Below are positions 1 to 12,720 of a stretch of DNA of 64,000 bases, piece after piece (within the stretch, counting starts at the first letter, position 1; every line of letters begins with the position of its first letter). A model generated the notes under the pieces. The model was not told the origin of the DNA. It did not search any database and saw nothing but the letters and a program-made list of their open reading frames with translations. The DNA is from Sympetrum striolatum (Eukaryota > Arthropoda > Insecta > Odonata > Libellulidae): positions 5,270,001-5,334,000 of the forward strand of contig OX388348.1 in assembly GCA_947579665.1 (NCBI GenBank). Reading direction: 5' to 3'. A program made the translations under genes and the position numbers.

Positions 1-1681
1 GCTAACCATTCTTTAGCATATATCTGCTTTAGATCTACGTTTTCCTTAGAATTACTGAACTCTTAAATTCTTCCTCCGTTCTTAAATTATCCTTTATATC
101 CACAATTATCCCTATTTATAGTGCACCCGTTTATTTTACCCTTACTTCTGTTAATCAGATCCATTTTCTTGAGAGTTTTTTTCCTATTCGCTTGAATACT
201 CTAGCCTATTCATTCGACAATTTGACGAAGAAGTTATTATATATTTTTATATGATCTTAGATGTGTGTTTACGAATCCATTTTTGTTTTAGATGAATTAG
301 CACGACTTGATTTATTTTACGAATTTATATATTTCAAAATTTTCTTGATTTTGACAAAAAATCAGAGATAATTCTTTAGCATGTATACTTGAATATATGC
401 ATTTATGTGTACGGAATATGCATGTATTTGTTAAAGTAGTTATTTCGTACAAGGAATAAAAGACTTAGTAAATTTTCCACGCATGTGTTTTTAATCGACC
501 GGTTTAGCTACCGAAGTAGCATCTTCAGGTGAATCACAAACATTTATGTGGAAAATATTCCACGTTTTTTCTTCCTTGTATTACGCCCGAGCACTTAGAT
601 TTCATTATTTCGTTCACTTTCAAATTTTGGGCCGCGTGTCAATTTTGCTCTGTATCCCGTGAAAAACTTAGATACGAAACACAAGTTTTCCTCATTGTTG
701 TAGCAGTACAAATCCTGTTCACTGTAAAACCGAGCATGTCTGATGTTTTTCATTTTGTTTTACAAGTTGAATTTTCCTCTTCTACTGTTTTTAAGCACAA
801 AAGTAGTAGCATGAGTAAGAATCGAAGCGTTCAAATTTCGCCACATATATTTCCAGGTGAAAGTTCTCTTCAGTTACAATGTCCACTCGCTAATGCGTGC
901 GAAAACAGTGTCACAGTGATCTGCCAACTGCGCCGCCACGTGCATCTAGCGACAGCAGCGCCGATGCGGACGACTCTTTGAATTAATGACAGGAAATCCT
1001 CATCACGAATCCCTCCCTCACATCCTCCCGCCCTTCTTTTGTTTCTAACGCAACGATCAGGACGATATGAAACGCCGAAAGTCGGCTTTAATTGGTTCCA
1101 ATCCTCCCACGCCTGTTCCACGGCGGGCCACCGAGATTAGGGACGATTTTTTGTTTGGCGATGTTTTTGCACGGAAGGAGGTCTCTGGATTTGGGATTAT
1201 TTTAACTTCATAAGTGTACATGTGTAAAAGGGGAACATTGGATGTTTCGCGAGAATGGACTACTTCTCGGATGGGGTTATCTCTACAGCTCACGGAAACG
1301 TCCATAGTTTGTAGTGAATATAGTTACAATCAATTTGATTCTGCCAATCTTGAAACTTAATTGGGCCACAAACATAAATTACCTTTGATCTCTCTCTAAG
1401 AGAAATAAGTATGTATAAAATCATACAAAACCAATATATTAATACAAATACGAACAAGAAAGAACATTAATTGTGCTGTATTTGACTGAAAAATCTTACG
1501 AAATTAATTGGAATGAAGACCTAAAACTAATGAAGCCCTCAACGGAGAAAATGATTTGCAATTAGACTTAATGATTGATATAAATGAAACGTTGTTATTG
1601 ATTTGAAGCCAAAAGAAGGAAGAAAAATATCAGTCAATATATAAATGGACAGCTATAAATTGACAATAAAGTATAGCGACT
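1..1681. other. AT-rich non-coding stretch with one GC-richer patch
   Basis: I see no gene here. Open frames are short, carry no recognisable domain and overlap on opposite strands. A GC- and CpG-richer patch at about 890-1300 stands out from AT-rich flanks and could be an old exon, a regulatory element or a repeat, but nothing in it decides between these. Confidence 0.5.
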
Positions 1682-1830
1682 GCTCCCGGATAGTCATGTG
1701 GACAGCGCGTTTGCCTTTGCTGAAAGCGGTCCTGGGTTCGATGCCCGGTGTGAGCCAATGTGCAAAATGACCAGGGCTGGAGATTTAATCTCTTACAGTA
1801 AAATGGTCTCTTAAAAGCCCCAAAAAGGAT
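1682..1830 (+). repeat. tRNA-derived SINE, family 1
   Basis: The first 74 bases (1682-1755) are tRNA-like. The 5' GCTCCCG can pair with the 3' TGTGAGC at six of seven positions. A box-A-like TAGTCATGTGG lies at 1691 and a box-B-like GGTTCGATGCC at 1735-1745, within a five-pair T-stem and seven-base loop. A short unrelated body follows and the 3' boundary is uncertain; I found no target-site duplication. The anticodon arm pairs poorly, so this is a retroposed head rather than a working tRNA gene. The same head with its GAGCCAATGTGC continuation occurs inverted at the end of the window. Confidence 0.75.
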
Positions 1831-2868
1831 GGAATGAAGGACATGTAATTAGTTAATTTACGCCTTGACGAAACTGAGAGTAGCCAGTCTTTCATTTGAT
1901 CGTTATAGAGGAAGACGTGGATTTAATTGCGATGGACGAGTGATGGTAGATGTCAGGAATAGTTAGGAGTGAATTGCAGTCGACTGATGGAATTGCTTTA
2001 AGGCAATGTTCGGATTGATAGCCCTTGGTGATGACTTCTGAGTGGTTCCCAATCCTCCTCCATCTTCAACATTCCAAAACCCGCTCTCTTCATGCAGTAC
2101 TTACAAATTCTTAACCTCTTTCCATTATAAACTCCTCCCACTTCTCTTGACAAGTCAACTTGAATCATTACTTTCTATTGTTCATATTACTTACGATTGT
2201 GTGCCTAACGTTCCTTGCCCAATAATTTCAATCCAAACACCAACTATGTTGGTTTTGAATACATTTTTTGAATGAACTAATTATGAATTTTTAAATTCAT
2301 TTGAATCCTGAGTCTCTCGATGGTCATATTTATTCGTTAATGAACGCGCATTTCCCTCAGCACATTATTTTCCTCTCTACTGATTTTTCTCGGACTTCAT
2401 TTCCTTGCAGAACCATTCACATTCTCTCCATAAACCGTCTTAGCTTATCGTTACATTTCCATTCATCCTTCTCATGTGCTCGCAGTCGTGTGGAACTGTA
2501 ATAGAGTTTCAACGCGTGATCCCCTTCATAGGATTTGGACTACCGACTTACAATGCAATCACTCCTCGGTATATCATACAATCATGTGCGATAATCCGGT
2601 TATTACAAGCAGTTATGCTGCTTTCAATCTGGACCAAATGTCTCATAACTGACGGGGAGAGTCCTCTACCGGAGAATACTGTACTCCTGTACGATTTAAC
2701 CAGTGATCTAAGGATCTGAATCTATCAAGTACTACGAACGATTTCTATGATGTTTCCGAGTTCCGCCAAACGTCAAATTGTACTTCCTGAAACTCGAACA
2801 CCTAATTGCGTTATAATTTTTTATACCTGATCAAAAGAAATAAAATGCATTATAACTCATTTCTGCTC
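1831..2868. other. No gene seen; pyrimidine-rich tract
   Basis: The + strand is pyrimidine-rich from about 2040 to 2480, which creates small spurious open frames. I recognise no domain, splice-exon structure or repeat. Confidence 0.4.
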
Positions 2869-2870
2869 TA

Positions 2871-3148
2871 AATTAAAGATCATAAAACACTCCCAAAAAC
2901 ATCAAAAATCACCTTAAGGTCTGATACGTGTCTCGCTCTCTGAGAGAGCATCATCAGAGACAGGAACGGAATGACTGATGATTGCGCGAAGCAATGGAAA
3001 AAAGTGTATATTTTTTTTTTTTCTTGCTTCGCGCAATCCTCAGTCATTCCGTTCCTGTCTCTGATGATGCTCTCTCAGAGAGCGAGACACGTATCAGACC
3101 TTAAGGTAATTTTTGATGTTTTTGGGAGTGTTTTATACCCTTTTAATT
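2871..3148. repeat. Long near-perfect palindrome (foldback / MITE-like)
   Basis: The left arm 2882-2994 and the right arm 3024-3136 are reverse complements over 113 bp with two mismatches, separated by a 29-bp AT-rich loop containing a long T run. Pairing resumes outside the arms after a small indel (TAAATTAAA near 2869 against TTTAATTTA near 3150), so the unit is about 278 bp with TA on each side. That fits a foldback or Tc1/mariner-type MITE with a TA target. The arms contain GAGAGAGCATCATCAGAGAC. The tiny divergence implies recent formation or ongoing arm-to-arm correction. A transcript would form a long double-stranded RNA. No coding sequence is inside. Confidence 0.85.
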
Positions 3149-3150
3149 TA

Positions 3151-5361
3151 CTGTTGTACCCATCAGTGGCCTCTACCCAATTATCAATTTCTACTCTGTT
3201 TTAATTCTGAAATGTGATCAAAGTTCATGTGCCGCCATTATCTTTATTTTAGATATTCACTCCCCTCAGCTTTCGTATTATCAGTGTGAATAATCAGTAA
3301 TACTTGAAAATTTATTTCTGGTAAGTATAGATAATTCAAAATATCGAATAAAACATACTTGGCGAATGTGTGGACATATCTCCATGGTGATGCGCAGAAA
3401 TTCGGTTTCAATCGATGTAAGGAGAGGATGGCTCCCAATGTTGAAATTGTGGATCGCTTGAGTTGAATCAGAGGATGGAAAGGCTGAAACGTAAAGGTCA
3501 GGGATTGAATTTGAAGAGTAATCGAAGGAGACGGAAATTGCTGCGTTGATATATGCCTTATGCTGTATGTTGAGGCGTGTCAGGAGAAGAATTTGGACAA
3601 ACTGACTGAAGAAACAAAGGTGGGAAATATTTGAGGGAGTTTCGATAAATAAATGAGGCGTATAACTCGTCGACAATATCAGTAAGGCGTGCAAAGGATT
3701 TCCGACCTTTCGAGTACAGACACTGCAGATGCATCATTAGATCATACAGATATAGAGCATTTGCATTTACGGTTTTAAATGACGCATTATTATATCGTCA
3801 GCTCCTGAGTGATTTTAACAATAACAACAAGTATTCGTAACTTTACAAGTTATATATCTAATATTTTAATCCACCAATAAGTTTCGTATTTAGATATCTA
3901 GCTGTATTTGAGGTGCTTTTTTATATATTTGAAGTTTTTTCTGTTGTCTATTTATCTTATAAGTATGTGATAAAAATAAGATTTCTTTGCAGCGAAGGAC
4001 TTCAAATCGATTTATTAAAGAAAATTGAGGTAAATTAGGATGCGATTTTGTTCAATTTGGACTGTGAGTATATCTGCAAAAATTCCAATTGCAATTACCC
4101 AGAAAGACTAACTCCCAAATACATACCTTCCGTGATTTTAGAATCGTTTTAAATCTTACGATGCCGCCAATGTATATATTTGCGAATTTAAATAAAAAAA
4201 ATGCGAGGAGAGGGACGCCATGCGGGCGATGTCTCAACTAACTCTAATGTCGAGTTTTATAAACTTAAATTTGAAAATTTCTCTTTTCCAATTATATCTA
4301 CTTATTTACAATTATAGAAGAATTTGCATCAATTAAGACATTCTTCCTAAGAATTCTGTTACAGAACACATGTGTATAATTGGCCGAATAATTTTCATAG
4401 ACAAGCATCTGCTTTGAATGCGTTTTCTTACATTATAAATTTTATACGAATCCATTTTGGATTACTTTTTCACTTGATAACTACTTCGTGTAATAGATAA
4501 AATTTTCTCTGCGGAACCGCAAATGCAAGTGAATACCAAAATTAAGAAACATTCATTTTTTTATTTCGACGTTACTATTAAAATAAATGCAGTAACAACA
4601 TTTTCGCTGTTTATTATTGTTAATATTTTTGATAAATTGTGTCCATCTTTAGTGAAAGCACACCCGGGTTCCATTCTCGATGGGGTCGATAATGTATACT
4701 CAGTATCGTGCAACGTGCATCGTTGAAATAAATTTAATAATAAATGCAATTAAACAATAAGTGCTAAATTCAGAAGTTTCCTATCTTGAGACTTAATTCA
4801 GAGTGTTCTGTAGTCGTTTATACCTTATCTTTATTCCATATGAGAATGGTAAGAAAGTTGACTTGACTTCATCATTGGCATTGGTCGATAAAATGGATGC
4901 AAATAGCTGATTTTCGTGTCTTTTTTCCTATTTTGACAATGGATTGTTTTTTTCAATTTTGCCACAGAAGTAATTACATTAATTAATCACCTACTCAAAA
5001 AATACATTTAATGAGTTCCAAAGCTTGAAAGTACGAAATCTTTTGGTTTGCGAATTTCAGGCGAACATACTTATACTGTATGCTTATGCATTTTTTTAAA
5101 TAGAATTTTATGTTTTCAAATTAATAAATATTGTTGCAATGGAAGCGTCAATGCAATGATGAACTTTTGGCGTTCTGACATTTTCCTAAATAAGTCCAAA
5201 CAGTTCTTCGTATTCACCGCAGACTATTTGTTCTATGTCTTCATTCTTATTCGGATCTGGTTTTATAGAATAAGTAATTTTTGGTAGATACGAAACTGTA
5301 GAGTAAAAACTGTTTTGATTTATTTTTCAATTTTATTGTCTATTTTTTCATAAAAAGTTTA
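3151..5361. other. No gene seen
   Basis: AT-rich DNA with short, mutually overlapping open frames, the longest being 137 codons on the minus strand at 3281-3694. None has a recognisable motif. Confidence 0.4.
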
Positions 5362-5530
5362 TTTAGATCAAATATTCTGATAAAAATGAGGGGCAAAACG
5401 GTTTTATTTTCCAAAAAAAACAAAATTTGTTTTTTGGATTATTATTTTATTTTCCAAAAAACTATTTGATAGTTTTTTTGGAAAATCAAACCGTTTCGCC
5501 TCTCATTTTTATCAAAATATTTGATCTAAA
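5362..5530. repeat. Nested inverted repeat (MITE-like)
   Basis: The left arm 5362-5421 and right arm 5472-5530 match as reverse complements with four mismatches and one extra A. The roughly 50-bp centre holds a smaller inverted repeat (GTTTTTTGGA near 5429 against TCCAAAAAAC near 5453), giving a hairpin inside a hairpin. Arm ends are TTTAGATCAAAT. I see no clear target-site duplication. It carries no coding sequence and is most simply a short non-autonomous foldback element. Confidence 0.7.
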
Positions 5531-8500
5531 CGAAAATTTTCTTTGATTTTTATATGGATACCGCGTTGTTAAATTATAAAATAATCTATTATTAAAATAT
5601 TAACCATTGAAATCCAATAGTTGACTGTACCTCCATCTCGTTACACTTAATATTATCGATTATCTATTTACATCGAATAATTATGAAATCCATATTTTTT
5701 AGAGTAATCGTATGTTTATTTAATTTCGAAACCTATCTTCTTGAGTGTATATTCGTCCGTACGCAAGCGTGTCATCCATTAGCCACGTAGTGAGCAGAAA
5801 TTGCGTTTGAAATCTCATGCGACTTATTCGATGGACACGTCATCCGATGAATTAACTAAGCGAATCGCCGCGAGATGTCTCTCAAAGAGCATAAGTCCAC
5901 AATACACCGAATTGCCCAACACATCCTAATCATCTCACTTAACCACTCTCCTTGACCTCCGCCGCTTCCCATTTTAAAGATATTCTCCGCATGGCCTTGC
6001 ATCGTCTAAAAATGGAAATTTACTCGTGCATCCATTACGGTGTTATTTTTAATTTCAAACTAATCGCATCAGTAAAAATTATATTTATTAAAAAATTACC
6101 ATATAATAAGAAAATTAAGAACAAAACAAATCTTATAAACACCCAAAAAATAGATAAAATATAAATAAAATTCAAAACTAAACCAGCAGCAATTCCATTT
6201 TAACTGCTCTAATGATAATGTACATATTTGTATAAAACTTGTACATATTCCGATTTAATTGTAAAAAATAATGTCCTCAAAACTTATCCTTTGCACTTAT
6301 GTTCAATTAGGTTTAGTTATATTTAAGATATTAATTTTAGGGGTACATTAATACTATTATTACATCGGTGCCAGTCGCATTTTTGTAATGGCCAAGTTAT
6401 GGAATTTTAGATCACTACGCTCATTACACCGTCAGTTGGTAAATGCGCCCAAGCGTCGTTGAGACATACCGAGATACGTTACAATTATATTTACACTTTT
6501 TTCGTGTTTATAGTCCAGCAATTCTCTATTATATCTTGTTAATGTTAATGTTTATGTTTATAATACAATTATAATTCCTGTTAATAATTTAATAACGGTC
6601 GTGTAAAACATCGACTATTTCAAACAATAATCGATGCATTGCAAAAGTCAAGGCTAACGGTACGTCTCAATTCCTTAAAGAATAAATAGAAATCTAAGTT
6701 TTTTTCGCTTCACAAAAGAGACCAAAACAAAATTGATTCTTTCAATTCTTCCCTGGTTTTCCTTGGATGGGTTAATTTTTTAAGCAGCTGTGCTATGGTG
6801 TGATTAACATAATGAATCACCCTCGAAGTTGCATTTCAGTGGAAAAAAGATTCAGGAAATGATCTTCATCAGTCGATAATTGGCTCTCTGTATGATTGAC
6901 TTGACACTCAGAAATAGTTATGAAATTATGGCGCAAATTATACTATCTCGAATTAAATTTGCGAAACATGTATTCCATACAAGGAGTTGCTGTAGTTACA
7001 AGGATGGTAATTAATATTATTAAAACAAAGGCTGTTGGTTTGACTGAATTAATAAATTCAACACTTCCTGCATAAATGGCAGGTTTATTGGAAATGAATA
7101 ATTTGATGGGATTGGACAGATTGCTTTGCAATGTGGAGGAATGGGTGGGTAAAATTGGCACGAAAATGCAGGTGAAAGAATGGTGTGCTCCCTTCAGGGC
7201 ATGCGAAATTTGAATGTCAGAAAAGAATAACCAAATGCAGCTGGAATGGATTATATAATTAATTTGCATTCCAAACACTTGGTAAATAGATCGTAATAAT
7301 TGGAATTAAGCTAAATTTATATAATGTATGTATAATTTATGCAATGTTCTAGGACTTCTTAGACCAAGCCATTGATTATGCAGAGGTTTTGGGTTAAGTT
7401 TAGGTTAGTTTAATTGTCAATTGTTCGATGTAATTCTACGCTCATTCGAAAAGAGTGAAATGAAACAGATTCAGTACCACTCTGCGTGAGGAGATTTGAA
7501 ACATGCGAAGGCGTCACCTCCATTTATTTAGGTTTTCAATGCTTTTAAAGGAAGAGTGAAAAGGATAGCTACTGAACGCGATTAAGAGAAGACATGTGAG
7601 TAGCTATTAGGATTATAAAGATTTAATTAGAAGAAATATGCATAGATATGACTGAAGCTTAAGATATAATGGATGACCATTGCGAATGAACAAAAACAGA
7701 TGAAAAGATGGCCACGCGAGGGAGTATAGTGATCGATTTCTGTTTTTGTAAAATTTCACATCTGTATGCCCAAATAAATAATAAACAATCATATTTTGTA
7801 TTTACGACAGACTCAATCTGTGAAATAACGTAGCACCGTAAAGATAAGGCTATCAATTTCATCGTAAATCGGTATTCCCCTACAATTCTCTGATTAACGA
7901 TCGGAATTTCTGGGGGAAAAGTCGAAAAAATCCTTTACGGAGACGCCTGTTCTGAACCTGCAATCACAGACCGAGTTTCCAAACCGGAGTTTCCTTTTGC
8001 GTTCCCCATTTTGATATCCATCGCAATTCTTGATATCTACCAAGTCTTAACGTTGATTCAGTTCAGTTGGAATATTCTGACAGTGGAGAGTTGCATGGAA
8101 GTGTTGAACGTTTGGCAAATTTTGTTTAAATCAAAGTTCTTGTTTGGAACAAGTGACGTTGTAGACCTGTGAGAAGTGATGCAATAGCTTTTATGGTCGT
8201 GATTATTTGCAGCCCGTGTGTACTCGCGCTTCACGGGTATGACCTCCTTGGTACACTTAGTGAAAGAGTTTGAAATGGATCCGAATCAAGATCATCCTGG
8301 AATGATTTACCATTAATCTATTACGTCAGAGGGCGGCCACACTCGGTTTCCTAGAAACTAATTAGGCTAATCAAGTCGAATCAGCTCCAGCAAACGTCCT
8401 CACGACAACAGATGGCCAATACAACTGCCTCGATCATCAATCGAAAGAGAACTGGATTTGTCCAATAGAAATATCTTCTCTTCGAGATCGGATTGGCCTC

Positions 8501-9810
8501 TGTGTAATGCACTGAAGGGAACTCGATATTCTTGGAAGATGCCAGCGACAGTGATGGTCCAGCCTTGGTCCTTCAAGTTCTTCATGCTCAGAGGGTGCTC
8601 CTTTTTATGTTTTTATGAATTTGGGAAACCTTCCCTATATTGTCGAACGCATGGTCGGTCTGATATAGGGATCGTTGACCTTCGGTCGGAAGAGAGTTGC
8701 TCTCATTTTTGTGGACTTCGGTGCCTCGATGCGATTATCACATGATATTTTGTCAATGATTGGTATAAGATATTATTGGTAAAATTATATGTTAATCAAT
8801 TTTTTAAAAGTAATTTACAATTATATAATTGGTAGCTTAAATGTTTAAATGTATAAATAACAGGTCCATCCAATTTTTTTGTTTGGGTTTCAATCATGCA
8901 TTTTCTTTTCTACTTCTGTTTTTATGCAATGCTTTCCTTATAGTTTATCTATTGCCAGATGTTAATACTGCAGAATATGACCAAAAATGTATCACTCTTC
9001 TATTTATTACTTTTTATCACTTCTCTCGGCTCTTCAACATTTTCATCTTTCCTCGCGACTGATCTCTAACATTATTCTGAATATGTATGTTGATATAAAT
9101 CTGGTAATCTTACTCGTTTTCAGAGTCCAAAATTCCTTGCCATTTCTTGTAGTCGAATCGATATGGAATATAAAAAAATTATTTAATTTGAATAACTTGT
9201 TTTGTTGTGGAAATTCTTATTTTCTATTCGGAGAATAATCTGTTATCGTCGGTAATTCCACAAAATGGCTAGAAATTTGCTTCTCTTTACTTCCATACTT
9301 GTTTTTAATATTCGACTTAGAAAAATATCATTGGACACCTCTCTCAACTGACGATTTCAGCGGCTCCTCGTTTTGCCGTTTGACTTCGTTTCCTCCGATT
9401 TCTATCGTCACATTGGCCGACACCTCGTTCTGCAAACTTCCACTTGACAAACCATAACCACTTGAAGAGTTGACTTTTAAATTAAACACTATTGAAACGC
9501 ACTTAAGTCTGACCCGTAATTATTTTAGACTTTATATTAATTTGAAAGTAACAAAAAATGTATATTGTATTCCGGAAGATGGTCTTACATCTATATTTTC
9601 AGGCCTCAAAGTGATAATTCAGCTAACCTGCTTATTTTTTATTAAGCACTGACTGTAATTGGAGCATTTACACTACTCTAACCATAGTTAAATTTTCCAC
9701 GCTAAATTTTTAATATGTTTGCGTAAGTGTAACATAATTGTTAATATTTGTAATTAGGTCATACGCAATTGTCTAATGCATATCAATATTTTACAATTAA
9801 TAATTATATA

Positions 9811-9815
<5 letters not shown>
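5531..9815. other. No gene seen
   Basis: A long AT-rich stretch with no recognisable exon or complete mobile element. A 61-codon minus-strand frame at 8400-8585, in a somewhat GC-richer patch, is the most protein-like segment by eye. It matches no family I know and has no clear splice context. Confidence 0.4.

Positions 9816-9842
<27 letters not shown>
9816..9842. repeat. TA dinucleotide microsatellite
   Basis: About thirteen uninterrupted TA units. Length is probably polymorphic. Confidence 0.9.
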
Positions 9843-10285
9843 GTCAGTAATAATTTCTCGGAAGACTTGTAAACTGTTATTGGCTATCAGTTAACGAGTG
9901 CCATCCTTGATTGCATTATTGAATTGACCCATCAACGGAGAGACGATACGCAATATGGCCTCTATTTATTATTCGCATTGTCGATCAATTGATGAGTTCA
10001 AATAATGAATAATGGGTATAAAATTATGAAAAAAATCGAGGTTTTATAGTTCTCTTTGTTTAATGGGGTCTAATTTTCAGACTGTGCCTGCATGTGTTAT
10101 TTATTTCATTTAATCTCGTTCAAAGTTGTTAATCTTAGTCAATTACGAAACAAAGTCAAGAAATAACTATAAAGAAAATATTTTGTATAAGATATCGCGC
10201 CTTTCATAACACAATGAATGAGTTTATTGAAACAGGTGTAGCGATATCTTATCTAAATTAAAACATAATTGATGATTTCCTCGTC

Positions 10286-10322
10286 TTATGCTTTGTTTAT
10301 CTGTGTTTCTTTGTAGGTGAGT
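10286..10322 (+). promoter_or_regulatory. Candidate recursive splice (ratchet) site A
   Basis: A pyrimidine-rich run (TTTATCTGTGTTTCTTTG, about 10296-10313) ends in TAG, with the 3' splice AG at 10315-10316 immediately followed by GTGAGT at 10317-10322. A 3' splice site fused to a 5' splice site is the hallmark of ratchet points that split long insect introns. It lies upstream of the candidate first exon at 18.4 kb, so it would belong to a transcript starting outside the window or to another gene. Confidence 0.45.
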
Positions 10323-10427
10323 ACCGAATTGCATAATGTTTCGGAAGAAGGCAGGTGTCAGGTGGATGGACTCCCAAGTCTGATTCACTGTGCGAACAAT
10401 GGCTTCCGAGATTCCTCCGTTCACGAG
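10317..10427 (+). other. Candidate recursive-splice exon or cassette exon
   Basis: Between the acceptor at 10316 and a possible donor (GAG|GTAATC) at 10427|10428 lie 111 bases, exactly 37 codons, open in the frame starting at the first base (VSTELHNVSEEGRCQV onwards). The recursive-splicing model predicts a donor shortly downstream of the ratchet site that defines the exon before the upstream donor replaces it. It could equally be an ordinary cassette exon. I do not recognise the peptide, and the opposite strand is also partly open, so coding status is unproven. Confidence 0.35.
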
Positions 10428-11019
10428 GTAATCTTTTTCTTATTACTCTTGTTCAAATGTTCGGTATTGCCCCCCAAGAAAATGGAGTTGTTTCATAAAT
10501 GATATTTTGTAACTATATTAAATTGTACATCCTAAAATCCAAAATTTATATTCTCGCTCAATCGCTCGTTTCCAATTAATTATTTCGTAAAAGACCTTAA
10601 GATGCATTTTGTGCATTGAAGACTCAGTAGGTTTTATACTCAACAGAACCATTGCTCATCTACATTATTTAAGATGTATATCATTTGCAATTGATGAAAA
10701 GGCCTATTTGTGTTACATAAAATATCTTAAATGATCGACTAATGATCCTCTTAAATTCCCAATACATTCGTAAGGGAATAATTTTCTCTCCGGTATCCTT
10801 ATGAGAGTCAACAGTGACTGTGATTTTCAGAGTGAAACATTTCACAAACCCAAAATTATACAATGAAACCATTTTCTATCAAAGCTTTCGCGATCTTTAG
10901 CATAACACACATTCCATACCTAAAATAATGTTCTTTATTGTATCATCTTTCTGTATTGAATGGTTTATAAAAGGAGATTTCATAAATTAATTTAATTTTA
11001 TTAATTTATAACAACTTTA
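10428..11019. other. No gene seen
   Basis: AT-rich DNA without a recognisable element. Confidence 0.4.
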
Positions 11020-11346
11020 ATAATCATCATCATGAATGGTCTACCTTTCGGTAGGTACATGTACAACTCAGAAATCCCTATTATGTTTGTACATCATAAC
11101 AAGGGATAAGTAGTCCAGGTGGTCTCCCGTTGCCTTCCTCGACGGTGTTTTCTACCGTTACACCAACACTCATTTTGGCCGCCCCTCTGGGGTACAGACG
11201 CTGCGTGGACTACCTTTCCTCTGGCCCCTACCTATTGATCTTTCTGGCATGGGTGACCCTACCAGGAACTATGTTCCAGCCAGTATAGCTCTCTAGGTCA
11301 TAGAAAGCCCTTCCACCACGACAAGGTTGTAATCCAGGGGAGGGGA
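11020..11346 (-). repeat. Interspersed SINE/LINE-derived repeat with ATG-rich tail
   Basis: Read on the minus strand, the element contains in order a CTTGTCGTGG module (complement of 11317-11335), a module complementary to GCATGGGTGACCCTACCAGG (about 11247-11266), a module complementary to CCCGTTGCCTTCC (about 11125), and a tail of the type GGTAGACCATTCATGATGATG (complement of about 11025-11046). I recall these modules, followed by an ATG microsatellite tail, from retroposons in many invertebrate genomes, probably driven by RTE-like elements. The family assignment is from memory and the ends are approximate. Confidence 0.6.
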
Positions 11347-12540
11347 CTTTAATAATACCATTTAATAAATGCTATTTGGAGCAATGCCATTTGCAAATAG
11401 CCGATTTGAAATGGTATTCTAATAATTAAATGCAACACTTTTAGATTCGAACTCGGGACTATAAGGCAAATGGAACATAGTAGACCAGCTGACGATTTGT
11501 AATTATTGCAGAGTTCGGGAAATTACCGGTTCTCCATTTAAGTCCGTTCTGAACTGCGACGAGATGTACCCTTGTGTCGATGTATGTCAGCATTCACATA
11601 AGGAAACTTCCTATCCTGTAGCGCATCAGATTGCCCAAATGTAATATAATGGTGTCGTCTTATTCCGATATTTGGCCGAATGATCAAAAGAAGAAGAAAG
11701 TCAATTTATAAAGTTTAAGGAAAAAGAAGACCTTGCGTTGTTAAATGTTTAGAAAGTGTTAATGATAGTTATTTTTTATGCTAGGACTTGTTTATAATTA
11801 TAATTTGGAGAGGGCTATATCAAATACCTTTTCGAGGAAGTCTTTTTATAGTTTATATTATATATTTCTCAATCTGTATTCGGTAAATGAGTTTTCTTCT
11901 GTTTTGTCCGATGGTAGCGCAGGACATATTGATTTCACTATGACAAAGATAAGAAAACAATCAAGATCGAGAGTTACGCAGTTAAGGTTAAATGGTTTAA
12001 ATAGTGGTTAAGTAGTAACTGCGATTGGTGAGCAAAGTAGCTAAGGTTCTTCGCTCTCCAATCGACTACGGGACCTATAAATTTGATTTTCTATAGTAAG
12101 AGACAGCCTTATCAAATTAATACGCAGAATAAAGGATAATATTATAAATTTTTAAAGAGGCTGAAAACTATGCTAGAATTAAATTAATAAGCATCGAAAA
12201 TGAATAATTATTAGCTTTGCTTGGCAAAATTTAATGACAACAATTTGTATATTAGGACTTTTTTTCGCCATCTCAGTTGTAGAAACATCATCTGATTAAC
12301 TACCAATAAAATTACTTATTTTGGAGAGCGCTCTTCGGTCTGCAAATGAGCCGTTCGTATGAAGACGCAGCCTCCCTTTGAGGACCACAACAAATAAAAG
12401 CGGTTCGCCTAATTCCGCGTCCATTGCGCCAATATGAGCGAAAGGACATCTTTAAAGGGATGCCTCAATGGCGATTCCAAGCAAATGCCATTGCGTTCTA
12501 TACATCGATTGAATCCTCATTGTACTTCACTTGCGTGGGC
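11347..12540. other. No gene seen
   Basis: AT-rich DNA. From about 12330 the base composition becomes GC-richer and may belong to the repeat that follows. Confidence 0.35.
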
Positions 12541-12720
12541 ATAATTCGCTAATAGAATTCTGGCTCAGTGAAGAAAGCAATGGTAAACTACCTCACTCCT
12601 CATCATGCCTAGTAAATCTAATTCCTTTCTGCGAGCTCTTAGTAGCTAATGTCTAGCTTATAATTATGAGGGGGTGAGGCACCAACCGGCCTTCGGGCTG
12701 AATACTTTACAGACAGACTA
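12541..12720 (+). repeat. SINE-like repeat fragment
   Basis: The module AAAGCAATGGTAAACTACCT at about 12575 and the module ACCGGCCTTCGGGCTGAATA near 12686 resemble a common invertebrate retroposon body, related to the CCCGTTGCCTTCC module in the repeat at 11.0-11.3 kb but inverted relative to it. Boundaries and family are uncertain. Confidence 0.45.

Noticed and set aside
8400..8585. Protein-like 61-codon minus-strand frame in a GC-richer patch
   Set aside because: I matched it to no family, and the opposite strand is open over the same bases.
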